A stretch of 64,000 bases of DNA, taken from contig CAZSYL010000014.1 of the NCBI GenBank assembly GCA_964610745.1, forward strand, positions 1 to 64,000, given 5' to 3'. The position numbers and the translations under genes were made by a program. This stretch comes from SHLQ01 sp964610745. Lineage in GTDB: Bacteria; Actinomycetota; Acidimicrobiia; Acidimicrobiales; SHLQ01. The notes beneath the pieces were generated by a model. It saw only the letters and a program-made list of their open reading frames with translations, was not told the origin of the DNA and did no database searches. Shown one piece after another: positions 42,925 to 51,130 of this stretch (its first letter is position 1; the number at the start of each line of letters is the position of its first letter).

Positions 42925-44373
42925 CTAGGACGGACGTTGGCGGTCGAGAAAGCGATACACGTCGACGAGGTCGACGCCGGGGAACGGAGTGAACTCCCGG
43001 CTCGATGGAGGCAATGCTGTGAGCACATGACTGCGCTGGGCCGCTGACGGCCAGGCCGTGTCTTCCCAACGTGAGACGAGCTCAGGGTCCGGGGTCATTC
43101 TCGACGAACGCGCGTCGAGCTTGCGGATGGTGTCGCCGCCTCGGAAGTGGGAGGCCAGTTTCGAGGTGGTTCCGACACTCACGGCATACGGGTTCGTCGA
43201 TGCGTCTTCGATGTAGGTCGCGCACCACCAGTCACCTTTGTCGGTGACGGTGTGCTGGTAGTGCATCATGAAGTTCTTTGACGCTTGCCAGGCTTGACGG
43301 ACGCCCCAGTGTCTCGAAACTCGCATTCCCTCCACCGTGCCATCGGAGTCATGGGGGTAGTCGATTCCGTCGTTCTCATAGGCTTTGGAAACAACCCCCT
43401 CGGGGTCGCAGCGCAAGAAGTGGACCGGCATATCGAGGTGCTCGGTTGCAAGGTTGGTGAAGCGGTGAGCGGCCATCTCATAGGACGCGTAGAACGACTC
43501 CTTCAGATCTTCGATCGAGAGCTGCTTTTCGTTGTAGCTGCGGCGCAGGAGGTCGATCGCCGGCGCTTCGGGAATGAGCGCGGCGGCGGCGAAGTAGTTC
43601 GACTCGACCCGCTGGCGAAGGTAGTCGGCGAAGTCCCTCGTCGCTGAATGATCAAGGGCGTAGTGGCCAAGGGTTTGTAAGACGACCGAGCGCGCTGAGC
43701 GGAGGTCCACCTCTTCTCGAAGGGGGATATAGATGATTCGATTTCGCTGATCGGTCACCGAGCGAGCCGAGCTGGGCATACCTCGGGCACGTTCGACCCG
43801 GAAGCCGAAGTGCGCTGCGAGGTCGGTTATGTGCCGTTCTGATAGCGGACCTAGTCCCGGGTAGTTGATTGCCTCGAGTGCTCGTGCCACGACCTCCTCG
43901 ATGTGAGCAAAGTAGTTGTTGCGCTCGCGCATCTCGAGGCGGAGTTCGGCATTGGCCAGTCGTGCTTTGTCTTCGGTCCGTAGCGTGCGCCCGTGGCTCG
44001 CGGATGGAACCGCATCCCAGAGGGCTACGAGGTGTTCGAGTACTTCATCGCTCAGCTTTGCGTTCGGTTTCAGCACAGGCAGTCCAAGGTCCTGGTAGCC
44101 GGGGTCGTTTTGGGCTTGGGCAAGTTTGAGTTCGAGTTCGGCGCGCCGGTTGGGCGGTGTGCTGTCCACCAGGTCCGCCACCGAGACATCGAGCGCCTCG
44201 CCGATGGTGCGCAGGAGCCCAATCTTGGGCTCGATCCGACCGTTTTCGAGCTGGGAGAGATAGGGGACGGGCTTCTCCACCATCGCGCTGAGCTCGGCGA
44301 GCGTGAGTTTGCTGAGCTTGCGAAAGTGGCGAATGCGGTGTCCCAGAACGCTGAGATCGAGCTCGTCGGCCAT
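42925..44373 (-). CDS. RamB-like XRE/IrrE family regulator
   Basis: This 482-residue regulator has an N-terminal XRE helix-turn-helix (LGHRIRHFRKLSKLTLAELS and VPYLSQLENGRIEPKIGLL, about residues 8-50). An IrrE/ImmA peptidase-like region follows, with LGHYALDHS in place of HExxH (about 232-240). A long C-terminal DUF2083-type domain (about 330-480) contains RCDPEGVVSKAYENDG. This is the layout of short-chain acyl-CoA and acetate regulators RamB/ScfR. The GGGAG ribosome binding site supports ATG 44373. It is divergent from a malate synthase-like gene, the kind of target RamB controls. Confidence 0.86.
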   Translation of the reverse strand: MADELDLSVLGHRIRHFRKLSKLTLAELSAMVEKPVPYLSQLENGRIEPKIGLLRTIGEALDVSVADLVDSTPPNRRAELELKLAQAQNDPGYQDLGLPVLKPNAKLSDEVLEHLVALWDAVPSASHGRTLRTEDKARLANAELRLEMRERNNYFAHIEEVVARALEAINYPGLGPLSERHITDLAAHFGFRVERARGMPSSARSVTDQRNRIIYIPLREEVDLRSARSVVLQTLGHYALDHSATRDFADYLRQRVESNYFAAAALIPEAPAIDLLRRSYNEKQLSIEDLKESFYASYEMAAHRFTNLATEHLDMPVHFLRCDPEGVVSKAYENDGIDYPHDSDGTVEGMRVSRHWGVRQAWQASKNFMMHYQHTVTDKGDWWCATYIEDASTNPYAVSVGTTSKLASHFRGGDTIRKLDARSSRMTPDPELVSRWEDTAWPSAAQRSHVLTALPPSSREFTPFPGVDLVDVYRFLDRQRPS

Positions 44374-44575
44374 GGATCTGCTCCCTTGAGATTGCAACTT
44401 TTATCATTTTTACCTCAGTCGCCGATATTTGGCCACTTTTTGGTTGAATCCGCGCTAGTGAAACCCAAAAATCCACCGAATCATGGGAGGCAGGAAGTTA
44501 CCGATGCGTCACTTTCTCTCGACAGCTCCCTGCACCGCTGCTGGCGGTTCGGGCACGGCAAGAAGGTTCTGAACC

Positions 44576-45241
44576 ATGAACTCCCCCTCAACCCCTCGCA
44601 CCTCACGTGCTTGCGCTCCGGTGGTCGATGTTGTCTTCCCAACATCGGAGGAGCGCTTGGAGGATCTCTTCGATCCGCGGACCCGAAAGTTGATCGGTGC
44701 GTTGCATCGTCGCTTCTGGGATCGGCGCCGGACCATGATTCACGAGCGTGCCGTGGCAGGTGGCCACGCCAGCACCGAGCTTCGAAACGTCTCCTTGCTC
44801 GAACCCAACCACAGCTTTGGCGAAGTTGTGGTCGACGTTCGCGACGGTGCGCTTACGTGGGAGGACCGACTCGATCAGTTCGACGCGTTGCGTGCAGCGA
44901 TCAGGGCCGACCACGTCGGCGACCAGCTTCCGGTCGTCCGACTTCGTGGCTGGGTTGAAACCGAGGCGGGGGTGCTTGTCGACGGTCGTGCTGTCCCGGG
45001 TTGTGTTGTCGATGTCGCTGTCGCCCTGAGCCAGGCAGCAGATCGAATGCGCGACGGCGAGAACGTGTTTGTCTTTGAGCTACCTGAATCTGGCGATCAA
45101 CGTGAGGTGACTCTCTGGGCAGACCTGTTGTGCCTTGCTGGTGACCGGACTGGTTTGGAGCGTGGATCGATTCTCGTCAGCGCATTGACCAACACCCGTC
45201 GAAGCATCCACCAGGCCGATACTGACGTTGCGGTCGCCTAA
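44576..45241 (+). CDS. Truncated malate synthase-like protein
   Basis: This 221-residue protein resembles the N-terminal half of malate synthase A. The segment RKLIGALHRRFWDRRRTM matches its N-terminal helical clasp. The stretch LRGWVETEAGVLVDGRAVPG then FVFELPESGDQREVTLWADL matches the barrel portion that in AceB reads RVRGLH...IPGSLFDF...YFYLPKT. The catalytic remainder (the rest of the TIM barrel, catalytic Asp, C-terminal plug) is missing; a normal AceB has about 530 residues. The frame and codon use look intact up to the stop. The divergent RamB-like gene supports an acetate/glyoxylate origin. It could be a remnant or a re-purposed small protein. Confidence 0.6.
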   Translation: MNSPSTPRTSRACAPVVDVVFPTSEERLEDLFDPRTRKLIGALHRRFWDRRRTMIHERAVAGGHASTELRNVSLLEPNHSFGEVVVDVRDGALTWEDRLDQFDALRAAIRADHVGDQLPVVRLRGWVETEAGVLVDGRAVPGCVVDVAVALSQAADRMRDGENVFVFELPESGDQREVTLWADLLCLAGDRTGLERGSILVSALTNTRRSIHQADTDVAVA

Positions 45242-45293
45242 ACAACCGTCTTCGGCCCTGTTGGTTGTGGGCATCTTCGGATACAACTGAGAT

Positions 45294-45986
45294 ATGGCGT
45301 TTGTAAAGTACGACCGGCGAACCGAGGAGAAGGCCACCGACCTGCACACGCTTGGACAGGTTGCTCGTACCTACTTTGGGCATCGGTCGCCCCACGTCAT
45401 CCTCACTGGGTTGAGCATTGCTTTGGTGGTGCGAGTGCTCGTTGGTGGCTATGACATTGCGGATCTGGTCGTTTTGGCGGTGACCATTTCGATGGTCGGC
45501 GCAGTGGAGTGGTTTATCCACCTCTTCTTGCTGCACGCACCCACCGATTCGCTACGTATGACGAAGTTCAAGACCGGTGCTGGTCACCGTGAGCATCATC
45601 TCGACCCGGACAACATTGGATGGCTAATGCTCGGTCCTCCCGACGCGGCAGTCTTTCTCGTCATGCTCCTCGCGTGGAACGCGACGTGGCCATTGCTTGT
45701 GGCTTGGGCTCTCGGGGCGTCGCTGCTCAGTACGTATCTGACCGCGGTCGTTGCCTCCTACGTCATGCTTGCGCACTACGAGTGGACCCACCTGCTCGTA
45801 CACACTCGATATCGCCCCAAGGTTGGTTACTACCGGCGACTGGTCACCCATCACCGTCTCCATCACTATCGCAATGAGCACAATTGGCTGGGTGTTACCT
45901 CGCGGGTTGGAGACAGGGCACTGGGAACGCTGCCGGCGTCGAAGTCTGATGTGCCGTTATCGGACACCGCACGCACCCTCTCCTGA
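45294..45986 (+). CDS. Fatty acid hydroxylase / sterol desaturase family membrane protein
   Basis: This 230-residue protein has about four transmembrane helices. The histidine cluster characteristic of diiron hydroxylases is visible: EWFIHLFLLH (about residues 80-89), GHREHHLDP (about 99-107), HYEWTHLLVH (about 161-170) and THHRLHHYRNEHNWLG (about 184-199). It hydroxylates or desaturates a lipid or carotenoid. It starts near a clean ATG 45294 on the plus strand and stands alone. Confidence 0.88.
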   Translation: MAFVKYDRRTEEKATDLHTLGQVARTYFGHRSPHVILTGLSIALVVRVLVGGYDIADLVVLAVTISMVGAVEWFIHLFLLHAPTDSLRMTKFKTGAGHREHHLDPDNIGWLMLGPPDAAVFLVMLLAWNATWPLLVAWALGASLLSTYLTAVVASYVMLAHYEWTHLLVHTRYRPKVGYYRRLVTHHRLHHYRNEHNWLGVTSRVGDRALGTLPASKSDVPLSDTARTLS

Positions 45987-46047
45987 TTCTTGCTGAGCGA
46001 TCGCGCAATTCCGAACGTCAGCCGGTCACGGTCCCTAGTCTGAACAC

Positions 46048-47748
46048 GTGAGTGACGATCCAGTATCAACAGACTTTGTCCGCGAGAAGATCCGGGCAGA
46101 CAATGCCTCGGGCAAGTACGGCCAGCGCGTGCAGACGCGGTTCCCGCCCGAACCAAACGGTTACCTGCACATTGGTCATGCGAAGTCCATCTGTCTGAAC
46201 TTTGGCATCGCCGAAGATTTCGACGGTAGCTCCAAGCTCCGCTTCGACGACACGAACCCCGAGACCGAGGATCAGGACTACGTCGATGGGATCATCGAAG
46301 ATGTTCGCTGGCTCGGTTTCGAACCCGACGACATCATCTACGCGTCGGACTATTTCGAGCAGCTCTACGACTGGGCGATGGAGCTCATCGAACGCGGTCT
46401 TGCCTACGTCGATGACCAAGACGCCGACACCATCTCGGAACAGCGGGGCGGCTTCACGACTCCCGGTGTGAACAGCCCCTTCCGCGATCGATCCGTCGAG
46501 GAGAACGCGGCTCTGTTCGCTGGCATGCGCAACGGCGAGTTCGCCGATGGTGAGAAGGTGCTTCGCGCGAAAATCGATATGAACCACGAGAACATGCAGA
46601 TGCGTGACCCGGTTATGTATCGCATTCGCCGCGAACACCACGTGCGCACCGGCACCGATTGGATCATCTTCCCAACCTATGACTGGGCACATGGACAGAG
46701 CGACGCGATCGAAGGCGTAACCCACAGCATCTGCACGCTCGAATTCGACAGCCATCGTCCCCTGTACGACTGGTTCCTCGAACAGCTCGACCTGCCGCGA
46801 GAAAAGCCCGAGCAGACAGAGTTTGCGCGCCTCAACCTCACCCACACAGTGACGTCGAAGCGAAAGCTCAAGACCCTCGTCGATGATGGCATTGTCGATG
46901 GTTGGGACGACCCTCGCATGCCAACCATTCGAGGCTTTCGTCGCCGTGGTTATCCAGCGTCGGCCATTCGTGCATTCATGGACCACATCGGTGTGTCAAA
47001 GGCGAACAGCACCCACGACATCGAGTTGCTCGAGTCGTTCATCCGCACCGAACTCAACGCCACTGCTCTGCGACGGATGGCGGTGCTACGCCCAATCAAG
47101 GTGATCATTACGAACTGGCCCGAAGGCCAGGTCGACATGCGCGAGGCAATCAACAATCCCGAGGACCCCGACGCCGGTACTCGACAGGTGCCCTTCAGCG
47201 GTGAGTTGTGGATCGAGCAAGATGACTTCAAGCTCGAACCTCCACCCAAGTACTTCCGGCTCACGATCGGTCGCGAGGTTCGGCTTCGGGCCGGCTATTT
47301 CATCACGGCCACGAATGCGGTGACCAACGATGCTGGCGAGGTCGTCGAGGTGCATTGCACCTATGACCCCGAAACGGCGGGCGGCCAGGCGCCGGATGGT
47401 CGCAAGGTCAAGGCAACGATCCACTGGGTCTCGGCTGACACGGCTATAGATGCGACCGTGAACCTGTACGAGCGACTCTTCACCGACCCGCACCCGGGCA
47501 GCGGTGACACCGACATCATGGACAGTCTCAATCCGAACTCTCGTGAGGTCGTTCAGGCCAAGCTCGAACCCGCGCTCGCGGAGGTCAACCCAGGCGAGGT
47601 CGTGCAGTTCGAACGGCTTGGATACTTCGCCGCAGATCTCGATGACCCGACCGTGTTCCATCGAACGGTGGGACTTCGCGATGAGTGGGCCAACATCCAG
47701 AAGCGTCAGCAAAATCAGCAGAAGCAGAAGAACCAAAAGAAGAAGTAA
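46048..47748 (+). CDS. glnS: Glutamine--tRNA ligase
   Basis: This 566-residue class I synthetase starts with a GTG. Motifs include the HIGH-type PEPNGYLHIGHAKSI (about residues 33-47), the ATP-binding KMSKS equivalent TVTSKRKLKTL (about 269-279), GFEPDDIIYASDYF and THSICTLEFDSHRPLYDW. The C-terminal beta-barrel anticodon-binding domain runs from about 335. The tail is Gln/Lys-rich (QNQQKQKNQKKK). GlnRS directly charges tRNA-Gln; many actinobacteria instead use GatCAB. It precedes the HisD-like gene by 30 bp. Confidence 0.95.
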   Translation: MSDDPVSTDFVREKIRADNASGKYGQRVQTRFPPEPNGYLHIGHAKSICLNFGIAEDFDGSSKLRFDDTNPETEDQDYVDGIIEDVRWLGFEPDDIIYASDYFEQLYDWAMELIERGLAYVDDQDADTISEQRGGFTTPGVNSPFRDRSVEENAALFAGMRNGEFADGEKVLRAKIDMNHENMQMRDPVMYRIRREHHVRTGTDWIIFPTYDWAHGQSDAIEGVTHSICTLEFDSHRPLYDWFLEQLDLPREKPEQTEFARLNLTHTVTSKRKLKTLVDDGIVDGWDDPRMPTIRGFRRRGYPASAIRAFMDHIGVSKANSTHDIELLESFIRTELNATALRRMAVLRPIKVIITNWPEGQVDMREAINNPEDPDAGTRQVPFSGELWIEQDDFKLEPPPKYFRLTIGREVRLRAGYFITATNAVTNDAGEVVEVHCTYDPETAGGQAPDGRKVKATIHWVSADTAIDATVNLYERLFTDPHPGSGDTDIMDSLNPNSREVVQAKLEPALAEVNPGEVVQFERLGYFAADLDDPTVFHRTVGLRDEWANIQKRQQNQQKQKNQKKK

Positions 47749-47778
47749 AGCGGGTCTTGCATTCGTATCCTTGAGGCC

Positions 47779-49095
47779 ATGATGCGGCAGCTGATCTGGA
47801 GTGAGATGACGAACGCCGAGAAGGCGTGGGTCTATCAACGCGGCACCGCTGCCGACTCGGCCGATGAGCTGCGTCCCGCCATTCGAACACTTGTCGAGGA
47901 TGTGCGGGTGCGCGGCGATGAGGCGCTTCTCGACGCACTGGCCCGCTTCGACAAGGTCGAGATCGATGCGTCAGAACTCGCCGCAGGACATGACGAATTC
48001 GAGCGGGCGATCGCCGCGGTCGACGCGGATGTACACCGAGCGATCCGTCAGATGATCGCCAACATTCGGGCTTTCAACGAAGCGCTGCTCGAACGACGTC
48101 AGAGCTGGACGTCGGAGATCGGACCCGGACACACGATCGGCGAGAAGGTCGGGCCGGTTGCCAATGCCGCTCTGTTCTGCCCGAGCGGCAAGGCCAGCTA
48201 CCCGTCGGTGCTTGCCCAGGTCGCTACTCCAGCTGTGGTCGCGGGCGTTCCTGAACTCTCGGTCATCGTGCCACCAGTCCCTGGCGGGCGCGGGGAGATC
48301 GACGCTGCGGTCCTTGTGGTCGCCCACGAGCTCGGTCTCGAACGGGTCTTCCGAGTGAACGGACCCGCTGGCGTCGCTGCGGCGGCGTTTGGCACCGACA
48401 CCATTGCACCGCACGGAATGGTGATCGGACCTGGCAGCCCACCGGTCGCCCTCGCTCAGCTCGAAGTTCGGGCCTACGGTATCGACACGGTCGTGCTCGG
48501 CCCTACCGAGTCGCTCGTCGTTGCTGACACGTCCGCCGATCCCGTGCTGCTCGCAGCCGATCTGCTCAACGAAGCCGAACACGGGACAGATTCGACTGTC
48601 GTGCTCGTCACCGCTGATCAGTCGGTAATCGATGCCGCGTCAGCCGAAATCGATCGCCAGGGCGCAGAGCTTCCGTCGGTGCGCCGCGAAGCTGCAGCAT
48701 CCGCACTCGGAGTCAATGGGGGAGCGATTCTCGTCGAGTCACTCGACGAAGCAGTCGAGGTGGCGAATTGGTTTGCCGCTGAACACTGCCAGCTCGCCGT
48801 CGCCGATCCCTGGGCTACAGCCGAAGGTATTGAACACGCTGGCGAATTGCTGTTGGGGCAGAACGTTCCATTCTCCGTCGGAAACTTCACTCTTGGCGGA
48901 CCAGCTGCTCTACCAACGGGGGGCTTTGCGAACCGCGCCGGGGGCATCACCGTCGAGAAGTTCCTCAAGGCTGGAGCGATCGGGCACCTCACAGCAGAGG
49001 CGCTCCAGGCGGTCGCCGACAGCACCATTGCGCTCTCAGAGCACGAAGGTTTCGACGCTCACGGCAATGCGATCCGAGTGCGAGGCCTCGGCTGA
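47779..49095 (+). CDS. HisD-family dehydrogenase paralogue (histidinol dehydrogenase-like)
   Basis: This 438-residue protein aligns along the whole length of histidinol dehydrogenase. It has ALFCPSGKASYPSV, FGTDTIAPHGMVIGPGS, the EH of FAAEHCQLAV (catalytic pair, about residues 334-335) and LLLGQNVPFSVGNFTLGGPAALPTGG. Compared with known HisD, the zinc ligands appear altered: QAEH reads EAEH, the Asp of GDY reads GNF, and the conserved GPNHxLPT reads GGPAALPT. The last His, in EGFDAHGNAI, is kept. It is not in a histidine operon. It is therefore a divergent dehydrogenase with an unknown alcohol substrate rather than a proven HisD. Confidence 0.78.
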   Translation: MMRQLIWSEMTNAEKAWVYQRGTAADSADELRPAIRTLVEDVRVRGDEALLDALARFDKVEIDASELAAGHDEFERAIAAVDADVHRAIRQMIANIRAFNEALLERRQSWTSEIGPGHTIGEKVGPVANAALFCPSGKASYPSVLAQVATPAVVAGVPELSVIVPPVPGGRGEIDAAVLVVAHELGLERVFRVNGPAGVAAAAFGTDTIAPHGMVIGPGSPPVALAQLEVRAYGIDTVVLGPTESLVVADTSADPVLLAADLLNEAEHGTDSTVVLVTADQSVIDAASAEIDRQGAELPSVRREAAASALGVNGGAILVESLDEAVEVANWFAAEHCQLAVADPWATAEGIEHAGELLLGQNVPFSVGNFTLGGPAALPTGGFANRAGGITVEKFLKAGAIGHLTAEALQAVADSTIALSEHEGFDAHGNAIRVRGLG

Positions 49096-49114
49096 GCTTT
49101 CGACTCTCGAACTC

Positions 49115-49336
49115 CTAGGGCCGGCGGGCCCTCGCGGCCTTCTTCTTTTCTTTTCGTTCGACCGATCGCTCCCACTTCCGTTGACGGCTCCGGCAGGCTT
49201 TTCTGCAGAACTGATGGTTTGTGGTCTTGGCTTCAAACAGCAGCTCACAGCGCCAGTAGCCGCAGACCTGCAGCTTGTTGGGATCGAGGTCGTCGTCCCA
49301 ATCGTCGGGGAGGTCAGAAGCGAGGGGCTCGAGCAT
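49115..49336 (-). CDS. Small zinc-ribbon protein, translationally coupled
   Basis: This 73-residue protein starts at the ATG that shares its A with the stop (TGATG) of the upstream hydrolase gene. It begins MLEPLASDLPDDWDDDL and carries a four-cysteine cluster CGYWRCELLF and HQFCRKACRSRQRKW. These are followed by a basic tail KEKKKAARARR. This looks like a nucleic-acid-binding zinc finger, similar to small CGNR-type tails. The function is unknown. Confidence 0.68.
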   Translation of the reverse strand: MLEPLASDLPDDWDDDLDPNKLQVCGYWRCELLFEAKTTNHQFCRKACRSRQRKWERSVERKEKKKAARARRP

Positions 49337-50076
49337 CAGCTGACCACTCTGTCGAGCCATGAATCGATCTTGCGCCAAACATCGTGAGACGGGTCGATGA
49401 TCTGATAGTGGTCCACGTTCTTCGGGTCGAGCAGAGTCACCTCGTCTCCTGAGAGGTGGGCAGTTTCGATGTACTCGGGAACCATCTCAAACGGTACGTC
49501 TTCGTCCGCTCGGCCGTGTACCAGGAGTTGCGGGATGCCGAGCGGCAGAAGGTGCAGGGGCGAGGCAGTCGCATAGAGATCGGGACGCTCAGATGCCGTG
49601 TGATCGAACAGGGCTGCGGTTGCATGGTTGCTGAGTTCGAGTCCGTCAGCAAGGAACAGGTCAGAGACCGGTGCGAGCGCCACGACGGCGTCAAGGGGAG
49701 TGCTCGGTTGAGCAGCAGCCCACAGCGCGAGTTGGCCGCCAGCGCTGTGGCCGAGCGCGATCATTGGCTCATCGTGGTCGTCGAGCAGCGCAACCGCGTC
49801 GAGCACGTCGCTGGACATCTCGTGCCATACACCCGGCCCATCAGGTTCGACCCGGCGATACTCGATGTTTGCAACCGTCCAGCCGTTGGTAACGAGATGG
49901 GTTGCTATTGGTTCGTTTAGTTCGAGTCCGTACTTCTGGCGCCAGTATCCGCCGTGAACCGAGACGACCGTGCCGCGCCCATTGCTGCTAGCTGCACTCG
50001 GTTGGTACAGGTCGAGGAACTGCGAAGCATGTTCGCCATAACTTCGTCTTTCCACAAGCGGGGGGTTGGGCACCAT
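49336..50076 (-). CDS. Alpha/beta hydrolase (kynurenine formamidase-like)
   Basis: This 246-residue protein has the oxyanion-hole motif VSVHGGYWRQKYG (about residues 38-50) and the nucleophile elbow IALGHSAGGQLALWAAA (about 105-121). The late Asp (about 193) and His (DHYQII) of the triad are in VHGRADEDVP and NVDHYQIIDPSH. The HGGYW motif is typical of formamidases and esterases. The stop overlaps the small zinc-ribbon gene. The gene is the first of a two-gene unit. Confidence 0.86.
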   Translation of the reverse strand: MVPNPPLVERRSYGEHASQFLDLYQPSAASSNGRGTVVSVHGGYWRQKYGLELNEPIATHLVTNGWTVANIEYRRVEPDGPGVWHEMSSDVLDAVALLDDHDEPMIALGHSAGGQLALWAAAQPSTPLDAVVALAPVSDLFLADGLELSNHATAALFDHTASERPDLYATASPLHLLPLGIPQLLVHGRADEDVPFEMVPEYIETAHLSGDEVTLLDPKNVDHYQIIDPSHDVWRKIDSWLDRVVS

Positions 50077-50131
50077 CGAATCCTAGATTCCCGACGGCTC
50101 GAAGACGGTGAAGGCACACCTACCGGCGCGG

Positions 50132-51073
50132 CTAGGGGGTCCAGCGAATGTCGAGTAGTTCTTCGCTGACCTTCCAGAGTTCTTTGCCTACGACCGGGTC
50201 CATTGCAAAGTTCCCGGCAACATCGGAGTCGCTGATCTTGCCGCGAGCGTCGCCCGGCCCGGTCGGACCGTAGTAGCCGCCACCGCGCGCTTCGGTTCCT
50301 GCTGCAGCCAACACGAGCGGTTGGGATCCGCGCTCGGCCGACTGGGCCAGAAGCTTGTTGCTGAGCTTGTAGATCTTCGGCCAGATACCGGTCGGGCCGG
50401 TGGTCTGAAGGTTCGTGCTCGAATAGCCCGGATGGCAGCTGATCGAATCCACCGCGCTGCCCGCGGCCTCTAACCGTCGTTGCAACTCGATTCCGTAGAC
50501 GAGGTTTGCGAGCTTCGACTGTTGGTAGGCGGTCGTTGGCGAATAGTTGCTGCGCATCATGATGTCATCGAAATGGATCTTTGCTGGCGGCTTGTGCGCA
50601 ATGCTCGAGACCGGCACGATTCGGCCACTGCGAGCCTCCACAAGATCGAACAACAGATGGTTCATGAGGAAGTGTCCGAGGTGGTTCGTCCCGAACTGCA
50701 TCTCAAAGCCGTCTGCGGTCTTCTGTTCGGGAGTCTGCATGATGCCGGCGTTGTTGACGATCGCATCGAGTCCGTCGGTTGCTGCTCGAACAGCTTCGGC
50801 GGCCGCTCGAATCGACGCGGTGTCGGCAAGGTCGATCTTGATGAACTCGACGCGACCTGCGCTGCTGGATCCTTCCAGCCTCGCTACTGCACCGCGTCCT
50901 CGACCTTCATTTCGTGAACCCACGAGCACGTCAGCATTGCGGGAGCGCAGGTATTTCGCTGCTTCGAACCCAATGCCTGAGTTTGCCCCGGTGATGAAGT
51001 AACTCTTGCCCGTCAGGTCAGGGAGTCGATCTGGAGTCCAATCCTCGAACCCGCTGGCGAACGTCTTTGCCAT
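50132..51073 (-). CDS. Short-chain dehydrogenase/reductase (retinol dehydrogenase/WWOX-like)
   Basis: This 313-residue SDR has the cofactor motif YFITGANSGIGFEAAKYLRS (about residues 25-44), VNNAGIMQTPE (about 105-115), the catalytic Ser in VPVSSIAHK and YxxxK in AYQQSKLANLVY (about 183-194). The longer C-terminal region and GTNHLGHF place it with the oxidoreductases related to protochlorophyllide/retinol dehydrogenases. The substrate is unknown. Confidence 0.92.
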   Translation of the reverse strand: MAKTFASGFEDWTPDRLPDLTGKSYFITGANSGIGFEAAKYLRSRNADVLVGSRNEGRGRGAVARLEGSSSAGRVEFIKIDLADTASIRAAAEAVRAATDGLDAIVNNAGIMQTPEQKTADGFEMQFGTNHLGHFLMNHLLFDLVEARSGRIVPVSSIAHKPPAKIHFDDIMMRSNYSPTTAYQQSKLANLVYGIELQRRLEAAGSAVDSISCHPGYSSTNLQTTGPTGIWPKIYKLSNKLLAQSAERGSQPLVLAAAGTEARGGGYYGPTGPGDARGKISDSDVAGNFAMDPVVGKELWKVSEELLDIRWTP

Positions 51074-51130
51074 GTTTGGCGTCCTCTCGTCGATGCCAAA
51101 CTGTAGCCAGCCCGTGAGCCGGCTCGAGGC

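Noticed and set aside
47779..49095. Part of a histidine biosynthesis operon
   Set aside because: No other his gene is adjacent and the zinc ligands differ from functional HisD.
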